A stretch of 44,449 bases of DNA from JAAERC01 sp965602655 (lineage in GTDB: Bacteria > Zixibacteria > MSB-5A5 > GN15 > PGXB01): assembly GCA_965602655.1 (NCBI GenBank), contig CBFCZE010000006.1:1-44449 (forward strand), read 5' to 3'. This document shows positions 26,085 to 34,190 of the stretch, piece after piece. The notes under the pieces are model-generated. The model saw only the letters and a program-made list of their open reading frames with translations. It was not told where the DNA came from and searched no databases. Each line of letters begins with the position of its first letter. The first letter of the stretch is position 1. The translations under genes were made by a program, and so were the position numbers.

Positions 26085-26531
26085 TTGAAAATAACCGCTT
26101 TGGAAGAATATGGATTAAGGTGCATGATTCTTTTCTCGAAAGCTCCAAACGGCATGCTGACATTACCGGAGATAAGTTCCAAAGAAGGATTGTCTTTGCC
26201 ATATGCCGGCAAGCTGTTAATGTTACTAAAGAAGGCCGGATTGGTGAAGGCTGTCAGGGGGAGGAACGGCGGTTTTGTTTTATATCGACCGGCCAACGAA
26301 ATCTATTTAAAAAAGATATTGTCGGCGCTGGGTAATTCGCTTTATGGTTCTCATCATTGTGATCGATATTCGGTTGACGAGGAAATCTGCCGTCATCACG
26401 ATAACTGCAAAGTCGGAACTCTCTGGGGCCTTTTGAATCAGCATATTCAAAGTGTCGTTGAAAAGGTAACCCTGGCCGATGTCGCCGCCGGTAATCTCAA
26501 TTTCCCGAAACTTACTAACATTCAAACATAG
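26085..26531 (+). CDS. Rrf2-family Fe-S-sensing regulator of the SUF operon
   Basis: A 148-residue regulator. I choose the TTG at 26085, placed seven bases after GGGAG; the TTG at 26079 would sit on that site. The winged-helix Rrf2 domain covers residues 1-75 (LEEYGLRCMILFSKAP, LPYAGKLLMLLKKAGLV, GRNGGFVLYRPA). The cluster-binding region has cysteines at 92, 102 and 108, near the IscR positions 92, 98 and 104, with histidines at 90, 91, 104 and 105. It probably senses Fe-S status and controls the SUF genes that begin 37 bases downstream, via the palindrome at 26030. Confidence 0.88.
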   Translation: MKITALEEYGLRCMILFSKAPNGMLTLPEISSKEGLSLPYAGKLLMLLKKAGLVKAVRGRNGGFVLYRPANEIYLKKILSALGNSLYGSHHCDRYSVDEEICRHHDNCKVGTLWGLLNQHIQSVVEKVTLADVAAGNLNFPKLTNIQT

Positions 26532-26568
26532 AAAATATTTAATGGAAAAAAGCAAAATAGAGGTCATT

Positions 26569-27339
26569 ATGACAAATAAAAACAGGATATTATCGGTCAA
26601 CAAACTCCACATTGAGGTGGAGGGCAAAGAGATTGTAAAAGGTGTTTCTCTTCAGATAAATGCCGGAGAAAAACATGCTATTATGGGTAAAAACGGCTCC
26701 GGAAAGTCAAGTCTGGCTAATGCCCTGGCCGGTCATCCCAATTATAAAATAACATCGGGATCAGTCGAGATGGCCGGTCAGGACCTTTTGGAAATGAGTG
26801 CTACCGAGCGTTCATTGGCCGGTCTGTTTCTTGGATTTCAATATCCGATGACTATTCCCGGCGTTACCGTGTTAAATTTTTTACGAGCAGCCATAAAAGC
26901 CCGCAACGGTAATGGTATTGATATGAAAAATTTCCGTAAGGTATTCAAAGAAAAAATGAAGCTTCTGAAAATTGATTACTCCTTTGCCACCCGGTATCTC
27001 AACGATGGATTCTCCGGCGGTGAGAAAAAGCGTCTGGAGATACTGCAGATGGCGATGCTTCAACCCAAAGTTGCAATTCTTGATGAAACCGATTCCGGGC
27101 TTGATATTGACGCCCTGAAAGTTGTCGCCAATGGTATTATCGAATCTGCTCCCAAAGACAGCGGAGTTATTCTGGTTACCCATTATCAGCGGTTACTTGA
27201 TTACATAAAACCGGACAAGGTCCACATTATGATCGACGGCCGGATTGTGAAAACGGGTGGGTCGGAGCTGGCGCTGGAGTTGGAAGCTGATGGCTACGAA
27301 AAACTTGAGGCCGAAGTATCACAAAAGGCTGGTGTCTAA
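26569..27339 (+). CDS. sufC: Fe-S cluster assembly ATPase SufC
   Basis: A 256-residue ABC-type ATPase of the SufBC(2)D scaffold. The ATG at 26569 follows GAGG by five bases; longer in-frame starts run into the preceding gene's end. Visible motifs are Walker A GKNGSGKSSLANAL (residues 40-53), GLFLGFQYPMTIPGV (Q-loop), the signature LNDGFSGGEKKRLEILQMAM, Walker B VAILDETDSGLDIDAL and the switch His in VTHYQRLLDYI. These match SufC specifically rather than transporters. It drives the conformational change that exposes the cluster-building site on SufB and SufD, encoded immediately downstream. Confidence 0.97.
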   Translation: MTNKNRILSVNKLHIEVEGKEIVKGVSLQINAGEKHAIMGKNGSGKSSLANALAGHPNYKITSGSVEMAGQDLLEMSATERSLAGLFLGFQYPMTIPGVTVLNFLRAAIKARNGNGIDMKNFRKVFKEKMKLLKIDYSFATRYLNDGFSGGEKKRLEILQMAMLQPKVAILDETDSGLDIDALKVVANGIIESAPKDSGVILVTHYQRLLDYIKPDKVHIMIDGRIVKTGGSELALELEADGYEKLEAEVSQKAGV

Positions 27340-27340
27340 T

Positions 27341-28768
27341 ATGGAAAATACAACCACAAGCAAAAATATCGCGACAATCGGCGACGATTACGCCGAGAAG
27401 TACGGTTTTCATGATCCTGAAGAGTATTTCCATAAAGGGGCCAGGGGCCTAAATCATGAGGTCGTGGAAATGATTTCAAAGATGAAAAACGAACCGGACT
27501 GGATGCGCGACTTTCGCCATCAGGCACTTGATATATTTTTATCGAAACCGATGCCGGGCTGGGGTGACACTAAGGTTCTTAACAACATTGATTTTGATAA
27601 TATCTTTTATTATATCAAGCCGACTAAAGATCAAAGTAACGACTGGGATGATGTCCCCGAGTATATAAAAAATACCTTTGATAAACTGGGCGTCCCCGAC
27701 GCCGAGAAAAAATTTCTTGCCGGGGTCTCGGCCCAGTATGAATCGGAAGTCGTTTATCATTCGTTTCATGAAAACCTTAAAAAACAGGGTGTTATATTTC
27801 TTGACATGGACAGCGGCCTGCGCGAACATCCCGACATCGTCAGAAAATATTTCGCAACCGTAATACCGGCGATGGACAACAAATTTGCCGCCCTGAATTC
27901 GGCGGTATGGTCAGGCGGCTCATTTATTTACGTTCCTCCCGGTGTTGATGTTACCGTTCCTTTGCAGGCATATTTTAGAATTAATGCCGAAAATATGGGA
28001 CAGTTCGAACGCACATTAATAATAGCCGATAAAGGTTCACGGGTACATTATATAGAGGGCTGTACTGCCCCGGTTTACTCGACCGATTCGCTTCATTCGG
28101 CTGTTGTCGAAGTTATAGCTCTGGATGATGCCTATATCAGATACACAACTATCCAGAACTGGTCACGTAACATTTTAAATCTGGTAACCAAAAGAGCGGT
28201 AGCTCATAAAAATGCCACTATCGAATGGGTCGATGGCAATATCGGCTCCCGCTTAACTATGAAATACCCCTGTGTCTATCTTCTGGGTGAACATGCCAAA
28301 GGTGAGATTTTGTCGGTCGCCTTTGCCGGTCCGGGGCAACATCAGGATGCCGGCGCCAAGGTTATCCACGCCGCCCCCAATACCAGTTCCAGGATAACTT
28401 CCAAATCGATTTCCAAAGCGGGCGGGCAGGCATCGTATCGCGGATTGGTAAAGGTCCATGCCAACGCGAAAAACAGCAAAGCATCGATTGAATGCGATGC
28501 GCTGCTGATTGACGAAAAATCACGTTCGGATACATACCCGACCATGGAAATTGACGCCGATGACGTAAAAATCGAACATGAAGCGCGAGTCAGCAAAGTT
28601 GCCGAAGAACAACTCTTCTATTTGACGAGCCGCGGACTCAGCGAGGATGAGGCACGATTGTTAATAGTAAATGGTTTTATTGAACCGTTTACCAAAGAGC
28701 TTCCGATGGAATACGCTGTCGAGTTAAACAGGCTAATCGAGTTGGAAATGGAAGGATCTGTTGGATAA
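27341..28768 (+). CDS. sufB: Fe-S cluster assembly scaffold SufB
   Basis: A 475-residue scaffold subunit on which the nascent cluster forms. The ATG at 27341 begins one base after the sufC stop, and the alignment start MENTTTSKNIATIGDDYAEK fits other SufB proteins. Key elements are GGSFIYVPPGVDVTVPLQAY, VHYIEGCTAPVYSTDSLHSA with the conserved cysteine, KSRSDTYPTMEI, and the EHEARVSK segment whose Glu and His are important for assembly. The C-terminal LIVNGFIEPFTKELPMEYA is typical. It works with SufC and SufD and accepts sulfur from SufS through SufU. Confidence 0.97.
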   Translation: MENTTTSKNIATIGDDYAEKYGFHDPEEYFHKGARGLNHEVVEMISKMKNEPDWMRDFRHQALDIFLSKPMPGWGDTKVLNNIDFDNIFYYIKPTKDQSNDWDDVPEYIKNTFDKLGVPDAEKKFLAGVSAQYESEVVYHSFHENLKKQGVIFLDMDSGLREHPDIVRKYFATVIPAMDNKFAALNSAVWSGGSFIYVPPGVDVTVPLQAYFRINAENMGQFERTLIIADKGSRVHYIEGCTAPVYSTDSLHSAVVEVIALDDAYIRYTTIQNWSRNILNLVTKRAVAHKNATIEWVDGNIGSRLTMKYPCVYLLGEHAKGEILSVAFAGPGQHQDAGAKVIHAAPNTSSRITSKSISKAGGQASYRGLVKVHANAKNSKASIECDALLIDEKSRSDTYPTMEIDADDVKIEHEARVSKVAEEQLFYLTSRGLSEDEARLLIVNGFIEPFTKELPMEYAVELNRLIELEMEGSVG

Positions 28769-28797
28769 AAAATATTTGGACAGATAAGGGAGTTAAA

Positions 28798-30090
28798 ATG
28801 AATACAGTAACTATTGCAAAAAATAAAACAAAATTCAGAGGCGAAAATAGCCTTGAGCCGGAGTGGCTTTATAATATTAGAAAAGAAAGCGGGGATTATT
28901 TTAACAGTCTGGATTTGCCGCATCGAGCCAATCATCTATGGCGGTACACCAACCCGCAAGATCTACTTGTAAAAAATCCTGAGGATCTTATAAAAATTAT
29001 CCCCTCTCTTCCCGACCGGGCTGAAAATGATTTGACTCATCTATATAGTGATTTTTCCGGTTATAGTTATAATCGTCCGGATTCTATGACCTTTACCAAG
29101 CTTTCGCCCGCTCTTGAAGAATCAGGTGTCGTTTTTAAGGATTTGTTGTCGGCCGCCAGGGAAAACGAAGATATCGTTGGAAAATACCTGGGCAAATTGG
29201 TTGGGTATGATTTTGGAAAATTTGAGGCGATGAACCTTGCTTTATGGAACACCGGGCTATTCTTATTCTTGCCGGATAATATAGATATCAAAAAACCGAT
29301 TCGCTTGCAGAGGCATCCGTCGGGACCGAATACTTTCCATCGTTTGCTGGTTGTTGTTGGTAATAATTCAAAACTAACCCTGATTGATGATTATTCCGGT
29401 GAGTGCCACAAAGAAGAGGCGCAGATAAACAGTACCGTGGAAATATTCACCGGCCATTCCTCGGATGTCAAATATTTCAACACTCAGCGTTTTTCCTGCA
29501 ATTGCAAAACATATATGACCCAAAGGGCACAGATTAACAGGGATGCCCGTTTTGTCTCAGTTTTTGCAGGCATTGGAGGTAAAGTTTCCAAAGTCAATAC
29601 CGGGGCAATTCTGGATGGGCAGGGTGCCGAAAGCCGGTTGTACGGAATAGTATTTGGTGATAATAACCAGCACTTTGATTATCATACCATGCATCATCAT
29701 AAATCGTCAAACAGTTATTCGGATATTGATTTTAAAATCGTTCTCAAAGATAAGGCTAACTCGGCCAGTACCGGGCTGATAAGAATTGAAGAAAATGCGC
29801 TAAACTGCGAAGCGTATCAGGTTAATCGGAATTTGTTGCTGAATGAAGGTCCAAAAGCGGAATCTATCCCGGAATTGGAAATACTCTGTGATCAGGTCCA
29901 GTGTAGTCATGGGGCGACAGTCGGTCCGATTGACAAAGAAATGCTGTTTTATCTTATGAGCCGAGGAGTTGCCTATAAAGAGGCGGTCGATATAATCACT
30001 CTCGGTTTTATTGAGCCGACAATTCAAAAATTTCCGAAAGAATTGAGAGAGTTGACGTGGGAGTTGTTAACCGGAAAAATGAAAGGCTAA
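28798..30090 (+). CDS. sufD: Fe-S cluster assembly protein SufD
   Basis: A 430-residue paralogue of SufB. GGGAG precedes the ATG. The N-terminus (PHRANHLWRYTNPQDLL) and the beta-helix core are SufD-like. The QHFDYHTMHHHKSSNSYSDI segment carries the conserved histidine implicated in iron entry at the SufB-SufD interface. The C-terminal block GATVGPIDKEMLFYLMSRGV followed by GFIEPTIQKFP is diagnostic for the SufBD fold. The gene lies between sufB and the Rieske gene with short gaps, so it is part of one operon. Confidence 0.96.
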   Translation: MNTVTIAKNKTKFRGENSLEPEWLYNIRKESGDYFNSLDLPHRANHLWRYTNPQDLLVKNPEDLIKIIPSLPDRAENDLTHLYSDFSGYSYNRPDSMTFTKLSPALEESGVVFKDLLSAARENEDIVGKYLGKLVGYDFGKFEAMNLALWNTGLFLFLPDNIDIKKPIRLQRHPSGPNTFHRLLVVVGNNSKLTLIDDYSGECHKEEAQINSTVEIFTGHSSDVKYFNTQRFSCNCKTYMTQRAQINRDARFVSVFAGIGGKVSKVNTGAILDGQGAESRLYGIVFGDNNQHFDYHTMHHHKSSNSYSDIDFKIVLKDKANSASTGLIRIEENALNCEAYQVNRNLLLNEGPKAESIPELEILCDQVQCSHGATVGPIDKEMLFYLMSRGVAYKEAVDIITLGFIEPTIQKFPKELRELTWELLTGKMKG

Positions 30091-30093
30091 AGT

Positions 30094-30405
30094 GTGGAGG
30101 CAACATATCAAAAAATATGTAACGTAAATGATCTTGAGGAAAATCAAACGATTGCGGTGGAAACAAAAGGGAAAAATATTTTGGTCGCCAAAATAAACGG
30201 CGAATTTTTTGCGGTAGAAAATAAATGCACGCATGAAAATCTGGCGTTAGCCGGTGGGCAAATTTATGAGGGTCAGATTCAATGTCCTCATCATGGGGCA
30301 CGATTTGATATCAAGACCGGGAAAGCGACACAGCTTCCGGCAGTGATGGATATAAAAACTTATGAAGTTAAAATTGATAACAACAATGTTATGGTGGCGC
30401 TTTAA
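30094..30405 (+). CDS. Rieske-type [2Fe-2S] ferredoxin of the SUF operon
   Basis: A 103-residue soluble ferredoxin, start GTG, three bases after the sufD stop. The Rieske motifs CTHENLALAGG (C-x-H) and CPHHGARFD (C-x-x-H) supply two cysteine and two histidine ligands. It resembles the NirD/BphF-type small Rieske proteins. Such proteins are often encoded between sufD and sufS and may supply electrons to cluster assembly; this role is not proven. Confidence 0.92.
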   Translation: MEATYQKICNVNDLEENQTIAVETKGKNILVAKINGEFFAVENKCTHENLALAGGQIYEGQIQCPHHGARFDIKTGKATQLPAVMDIKTYEVKIDNNNVMVAL

Positions 30406-30419
30406 AATCGGAGTAAACA

Positions 30420-31697
30420 ATGAAAGCAATAGAGCATAATAAACCAATTTCGGAAATTGAAAATTCTTTGTTTTCCGCAGATTACATCAAAAAAGATTTC
30501 CCCATTTTGGAAAGAAAGATAAACGGTTTTAAATTAGTTTATCTTGATAATGCCGCTACCACTCAGAAACCGCAAAGCGTAATCGACGCGATAACATCAT
30601 ATTATACCGGTTTTAACGCCAATGTTCATCGCGGCCTGCATACTCTTGCCGAAGAAGCAACGTCGGCTATGGAGAAAACCCGGGATAAAACCGCGGCCTT
30701 TATAGGTGGTGTAAAAAGGGAAGAAGTTGTTTTTACACGTAATGCAACCGAATCGATAAATCTGGTGGCATCTTCATGGGGTAAAAAAAATATAAAACAA
30801 GGTGATAGAATTGTTATAACCCAGATGGAGCATCATGCCAATCTGGTTCCATGGATTATGCTGGCCAAGGAAACCGGCGCGGATCTGGTATATATTCCAA
30901 TTACCCGCGACGGCTATCTGGATCTGTCGGATATAAAAAATATTATAAATTCGCAAACAAAGATTGTTGCTTTGACACATATGTCAAATGTATTGGGGAC
31001 CATCAATCCGGTCGAAGAAATAATTGAACTGGCTCATAAGAATAACGCTTTCGTTCTGATTGATGGCGCCCAGTCTGTGCCGCATCTGCCAGTTGATGTC
31101 AAAGCGCTCGACGCCGACTTTTATGTTTTCTCAGCTCACAAGATGCTCGGTCCGACGGGGGTTGGGGTTTTATATGCCAGAGAAGAGATTCTCAATGAAA
31201 TGGAACCGATAAATTTCGGCGGAGAAATGATAAGCGAAGTGCGTTTTGATTTTGCCGATTGGGCGGAACTACCGATGAAATTTGAAGCCGGGACACCCAA
31301 TATTGCCGATCTGGTCGCCTTCGCACCGGCGTTGGATTACCTTAGTAAAATCGGGATGGACAAAATCCGACAGCATGAAATCGAGATAACCACTTATGGT
31401 CTCGAAGAGCTAAGAAAACTTGATTATATTAAGATATTCGGTCCCGATAACCCTCTGGACAGAGGCGGTGTTATATCATTTGTTGATAATAAAATTCATC
31501 CGCATGATCTGGCCCAGTTTCTCGATTCCAAAGGAGTCGCTGTAAGGGCCGGGCATCACTGCGCCCAACCGCTTGTTAAACTGCTGGGCGTACCATCAAT
31601 GGCCCGAGCCAGTTTTTATATCTATAATAGTAGGGATGAAGTGGACAAACTTGTCGAGGCTTTAAAGCAAGCCCGGAGGTACTTTGTAAATGGCTGA
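30420..31697 (+). CDS. sufS: Cysteine desulfurase SufS
   Basis: A 425-residue PLP enzyme that removes sulfur from cysteine as a persulfide. GGAG precedes the ATG. Motifs: YLDNAATTQKP at 41-51, MEHHANLVPW, the LIDGAQSVPH block, DFYVFSAHKMLGPTGVGVLY with the PLP-binding Lys at 241, and RAGHHCAQPL with the persulfide Cys at 381. The loop around Cys381 has the SufS (group II) form. The reading frame overlaps sufU by eight bases, so the sulfur donor and its acceptor are translationally coupled. Confidence 0.97.
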   Translation: MKAIEHNKPISEIENSLFSADYIKKDFPILERKINGFKLVYLDNAATTQKPQSVIDAITSYYTGFNANVHRGLHTLAEEATSAMEKTRDKTAAFIGGVKREEVVFTRNATESINLVASSWGKKNIKQGDRIVITQMEHHANLVPWIMLAKETGADLVYIPITRDGYLDLSDIKNIINSQTKIVALTHMSNVLGTINPVEEIIELAHKNNAFVLIDGAQSVPHLPVDVKALDADFYVFSAHKMLGPTGVGVLYAREEILNEMEPINFGGEMISEVRFDFADWAELPMKFEAGTPNIADLVAFAPALDYLSKIGMDKIRQHEIEITTYGLEELRKLDYIKIFGPDNPLDRGGVISFVDNKIHPHDLAQFLDSKGVAVRAGHHCAQPLVKLLGVPSMARASFYIYNSRDEVDKLVEALKQARRYFVNG

Positions 31698-32157
31698 ACA
31701 ACTTGATGAAATGTACCGCGATATTATTATGGAACATTACCGATTCCCGCGCGGGCATGAAAAAATATTGAATCCCGATATAATCAACGAGGGTCATAAT
31801 CCGGTTTGCGGTGATGAAATCGAAATCAAATTGAAAATGGACAAGGACAAAATTAAGACTGTCTCGGTTGATTGTGCCGGCTGCGCTATCTCCACCGCTT
31901 CGGGATCAATGCTTGCCGAAATATGTGAGGGCAAAACGATAGATGAAGTAAAAAAAATTGCCGGGATAGTTAAGGCACTTTTAAAAGGTGAAGAGTTTGA
32001 CGAAAGTTTTGATATCGGAGATATCGAGGCTCTGCAGGGCGTTAAAAAATTTCCCGTTAGAGTGAAGTGCGCCCTGCTGTCATGGACAACTCTTGTCGAT
32101 GCTATCGATGCAAATGAAGCAGGAAAACAATTAACGGTTTCAACTACTGAGGGCTAA
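31690..32157 (+). CDS. sufU: SufU, zinc-dependent sulfurtransferase partner of SufS
   Basis: A 155-residue IscU-fold protein. Residues Cys40, Asp42, Cys65 and Cys127 fall one position from the Bacillus subtilis SufU ligands (41, 43, 66, 128), in NPVCGDEIEI, DCAGCAISTASGSM and VRVKCALLSWTTL. These bind zinc and accept the persulfide from SufS. The insertion between the second and third cysteine (about 80-118) also identifies SufU rather than IscU. It overlaps sufS by eight bases. Confidence 0.95.
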   Translation: MAEQLDEMYRDIIMEHYRFPRGHEKILNPDIINEGHNPVCGDEIEIKLKMDKDKIKTVSVDCAGCAISTASGSMLAEICEGKTIDEVKKIAGIVKALLKGEEFDESFDIGDIEALQGVKKFPVRVKCALLSWTTLVDAIDANEAGKQLTVSTTEG

Positions 32158-32166
32158 AGGGCTAAA

Positions 32167-32475
32167 ATGAAACTGACCAAAGAAAAAGTGATCGAAGCTA
32201 TCAGGCCGGTCGAAGATCCTGATTTGAGTATGAGCCTGGTTGATATGGGTTTGATATATGAAGTAGAAATAGATGCCGACAACAATGTTAATATTCAGAT
32301 GACGCTGTCTTCGCCATCCTGCCCGATTGGACCGCAATTAATGACCGATGTTGATATGGAGGTAAGAATTCTGGAAGGGGTAAATCAGGTTAATGTTGAA
32401 CTGGTCTGGGATCCCCCCTGGGATCCGGAAACGATGGCGACCGATTCTGTCAAAGATGCGCTGGGAATCTGGTAA
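32167..32475 (+). CDS. sufT: SufT/MIP18-family (DUF59) Fe-S carrier protein
   Basis: A 102-residue protein of the MIP18/PaaD-like family. The hallmark patterns are EDPDLSMSLVDMGLIYEVEI, LSSPSCPIGPQLMTDV with the conserved cysteine, and the tryptophan-proline motif VWDPPWDPETM near the end. SufT-type proteins help mature Fe-S enzymes during high demand. It is the last SUF gene; no strong terminator follows before the Crp/Fnr gene. Confidence 0.93.
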   Translation: MKLTKEKVIEAIRPVEDPDLSMSLVDMGLIYEVEIDADNNVNIQMTLSSPSCPIGPQLMTDVDMEVRILEGVNQVNVELVWDPPWDPETMATDSVKDALGIW

Positions 32476-32583
32476 AAGAGAATACTGTAATAGGTGAGTA
32501 AACGCCTGGGTCTGATTTTCCAATATCCCTTTTCTGCTTCAGTTAAGACGACCTGTGTAATTCCAAATCGATCGGATTTGTTT

Positions 32584-32610
32584 TTGACTTGCAAAGAAAC
32601 AGAATTTAAT
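32584..32610 (+). promoter_or_regulatory. Weak promoter candidate for the Crp/Fnr gene
   Basis: TTGACT at 32584-32589 and TTTAAT at 32605-32610, spacer 15 bases, 15 bases before the start codon. The short leader and missing ribosome-binding site suggest a leaderless-like start. Confidence 0.3.
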
Positions 32611-32624
32611 TTACACTAATTTTC

Positions 32625-33302
32625 ATGAGTACCACAGAAATTTTAAAAAGTTGTTATCTTTGCAAAGAACTGGATGAACAGGAACTCAATGCGCTGGCCG
32701 AGATAGTCCTTATCAGAACTGTCGATAAAGGAGAAGTCCTGTTCTTTCAAGGTGACCCGGCTAGCGGTTTTTATACATTGCTATCAGGGCTAATTCGCAT
32801 TTATAAATCTTCTCCGGAGGGCAAAGAATATACTCTGCATACTATCCGGCCCGGTCAGATGTTTGCCGAAGCGGCGATTTTTGGTGGCGAGGTTTTTCCA
32901 GCCAACTGTATGGCTATTGAAGATTCGGTGGCAGCTTTTTTTGCCAAAGACAGATTTATTAACCTGATTGTTAATTCACCGCAGATATCGCTCAAAATGA
33001 TTTCGGCTCTGTCCGGCTTTGTCAGAGATTTTAATCAGCAGATTGAAAATCTCTCATTAAAAGAGGTATCGGCCAGACTTGCTCTATTTTTACTGAGTCA
33101 GTCAAAGGCCTCCGGGCAAAATAAAATTGTTCTTGATATTTCAAAATCCGAGCTTGCCAATTCTCTTGGTACAATTAGCGAGACACTATCTCGTAACTTC
33201 AGGAAAATGAAGGAATTAGGAGTAATTGATGTGAGCGGGAATAATATTTCTATTCTTGATTTTAAAAAATTACGAACAATCGCCAGAGGCGAAAAAGATT
33301 AG
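32625..33302 (+). CDS. Crp/Fnr-family regulator with FNR-type DNA specificity
   Basis: A 225-residue regulator with an N-terminal cyclic-nucleotide-binding fold (about 15-130; GEVLFFQGDPASGFYTLLSG) and a C-terminal winged helix. The recognition helix GTISETLSRNFRKM has Glu186, Ser189 and Arg190 spaced as Glu209, Ser212 and Arg213 in E. coli FNR, which read TTGA half-sites. The FNR cysteine cluster is not evident: only CYLC near the N-terminus plus Cys95. The sensor may therefore be haem or something else, as in DNR and HcpR proteins. A matching TTGAC-N4-ATCAA box lies just downstream, before the nitrogen-reduction genes. Confidence 0.88.
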   Translation: MSTTEILKSCYLCKELDEQELNALAEIVLIRTVDKGEVLFFQGDPASGFYTLLSGLIRIYKSSPEGKEYTLHTIRPGQMFAEAAIFGGEVFPANCMAIEDSVAAFFAKDRFINLIVNSPQISLKMISALSGFVRDFNQQIENLSLKEVSARLALFLLSQSKASGQNKIVLDISKSELANSLGTISETLSRNFRKMKELGVIDVSGNNISILDFKKLRTIARGEKD

Positions 33303-33307
33303 ATTCT

Positions 33308-33349
33308 TTGACCTAAATCAAGGTCGTTTTTCATCCATTCCCCGATATT
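33308..33349 (+). promoter_or_regulatory. FNR-like box and promoter of the HAO/NapC module
   Basis: TTGAC-CTAA-ATCAA at 33308-33321 matches the FNR consensus TTGAT-N4-ATCAA except for one base. GATATT at 33344-33349 sits where a -10 box would be if the FNR box is centred at -41.5, the class II activator position. It is the only such box I found in the gene-flanking gaps. Confidence 0.65.
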
Positions 33350-33401
33350 CCAAATAAAGAAAATATAAGCGCTGCTGCGTTTATCAATTTTGGAGGTCAA
33401 A

Positions 33402-34181
33402 ATGGCTATTAGAAAAATTATTGAAATTGATGAAGAGAAATGCGATGGCTGCGGAGATTGTGTCCCAAGCTGTGCCGAGGGTGCAATACAAATAATAGAT
33501 GGCAAAGCCAAAGTGGTTAGCGAAACCTATTGTGACGGTTTTGGTGCCTGTCTGGGTGAATGTCCGCAGGGCGCCATAACAATGGTTGAGCGTGAGTCGG
33601 CAGACTATGATGAAGAGGCTGTAAAAAGGCATCTGGCGGAACTTGATAAAAAGAAAATAATCCCTCTTCCAATAATTGAATCTGCTCCAATTCCTGCTCC
33701 GGCACCTGGGCGATGCCCCGGATCGGCCATGAAGGGATTTAATCAGCAGAATCAAGCACATCTTCCTGATACCGGTAACAATTCTCAATCACAATTGAAA
33801 CACTGGCCGGTTCAACTGATGCTGGTTCCACCGCATGCACCATTTTTAAAAGGTGCTGATATTTTGGTATGCGCTGATTGTGTTCCTTTTACAGTGCCGG
33901 ATTTTCATAGTCGATATCTGACCGGTAGAGCCTTGCTTATCGCCTGCCCCAAGCTGGATGATTTGCAATATTACCATGAAAAACTGAAAGAAATAATAAG
34001 AGAAGCTGCACCCAAAAAACTGACCGTTCTAAAAATGGAGGTTCCCTGCTGTACCGGTATCGCTCAGGCAACTGTCCAGGCCCGAAATGAAGTCGCCCCT
34101 GAAGTTCCGATTGAGGTAATAACTTGCGGCATTCAGGGTGGCAGCTATAGTGAAAAGGGGGATATCGGGCAGGTCGGCTAA
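33402..34181 (+). CDS. 4Fe-4S ferredoxin-domain protein linked to the Crp/Fnr regulator
   Basis: A 259-residue cytoplasmic protein. The ATG at 33402 follows GGAGG; a TTG four codons earlier overlaps that site. The ferredoxin domain (1-62) has a complete CDGCGDCVPSC set (14, 17, 20, 24). The second set, CDGFGACLGECP (44, 50, 54), has Phe where the second cysteine would be. The C-terminal 120 residues are a conserved unknown domain with ALLIACPKLDD and MEVPCCTGI. This family often sits beside HcpR/Fnr-type regulators and nitrosative-stress genes in anaerobes, but the reaction is unknown. Confidence 0.8.
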   Translation: MAIRKIIEIDEEKCDGCGDCVPSCAEGAIQIIDGKAKVVSETYCDGFGACLGECPQGAITMVERESADYDEEAVKRHLAELDKKKIIPLPIIESAPIPAPAPGRCPGSAMKGFNQQNQAHLPDTGNNSQSQLKHWPVQLMLVPPHAPFLKGADILVCADCVPFTVPDFHSRYLTGRALLIACPKLDDLQYYHEKLKEIIREAAPKKLTVLKMEVPCCTGIAQATVQARNEVAPEVPIEVITCGIQGGSYSEKGDIGQVG

Positions 34182-34190
34182 AAAAGTGCA

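Noticed and set aside
33384..33788. Minus-strand open frame opposite the ferredoxin-domain gene
   Set aside because: Antisense to the cysteine-coding region, no ribosome-binding site, no homology I recognise.
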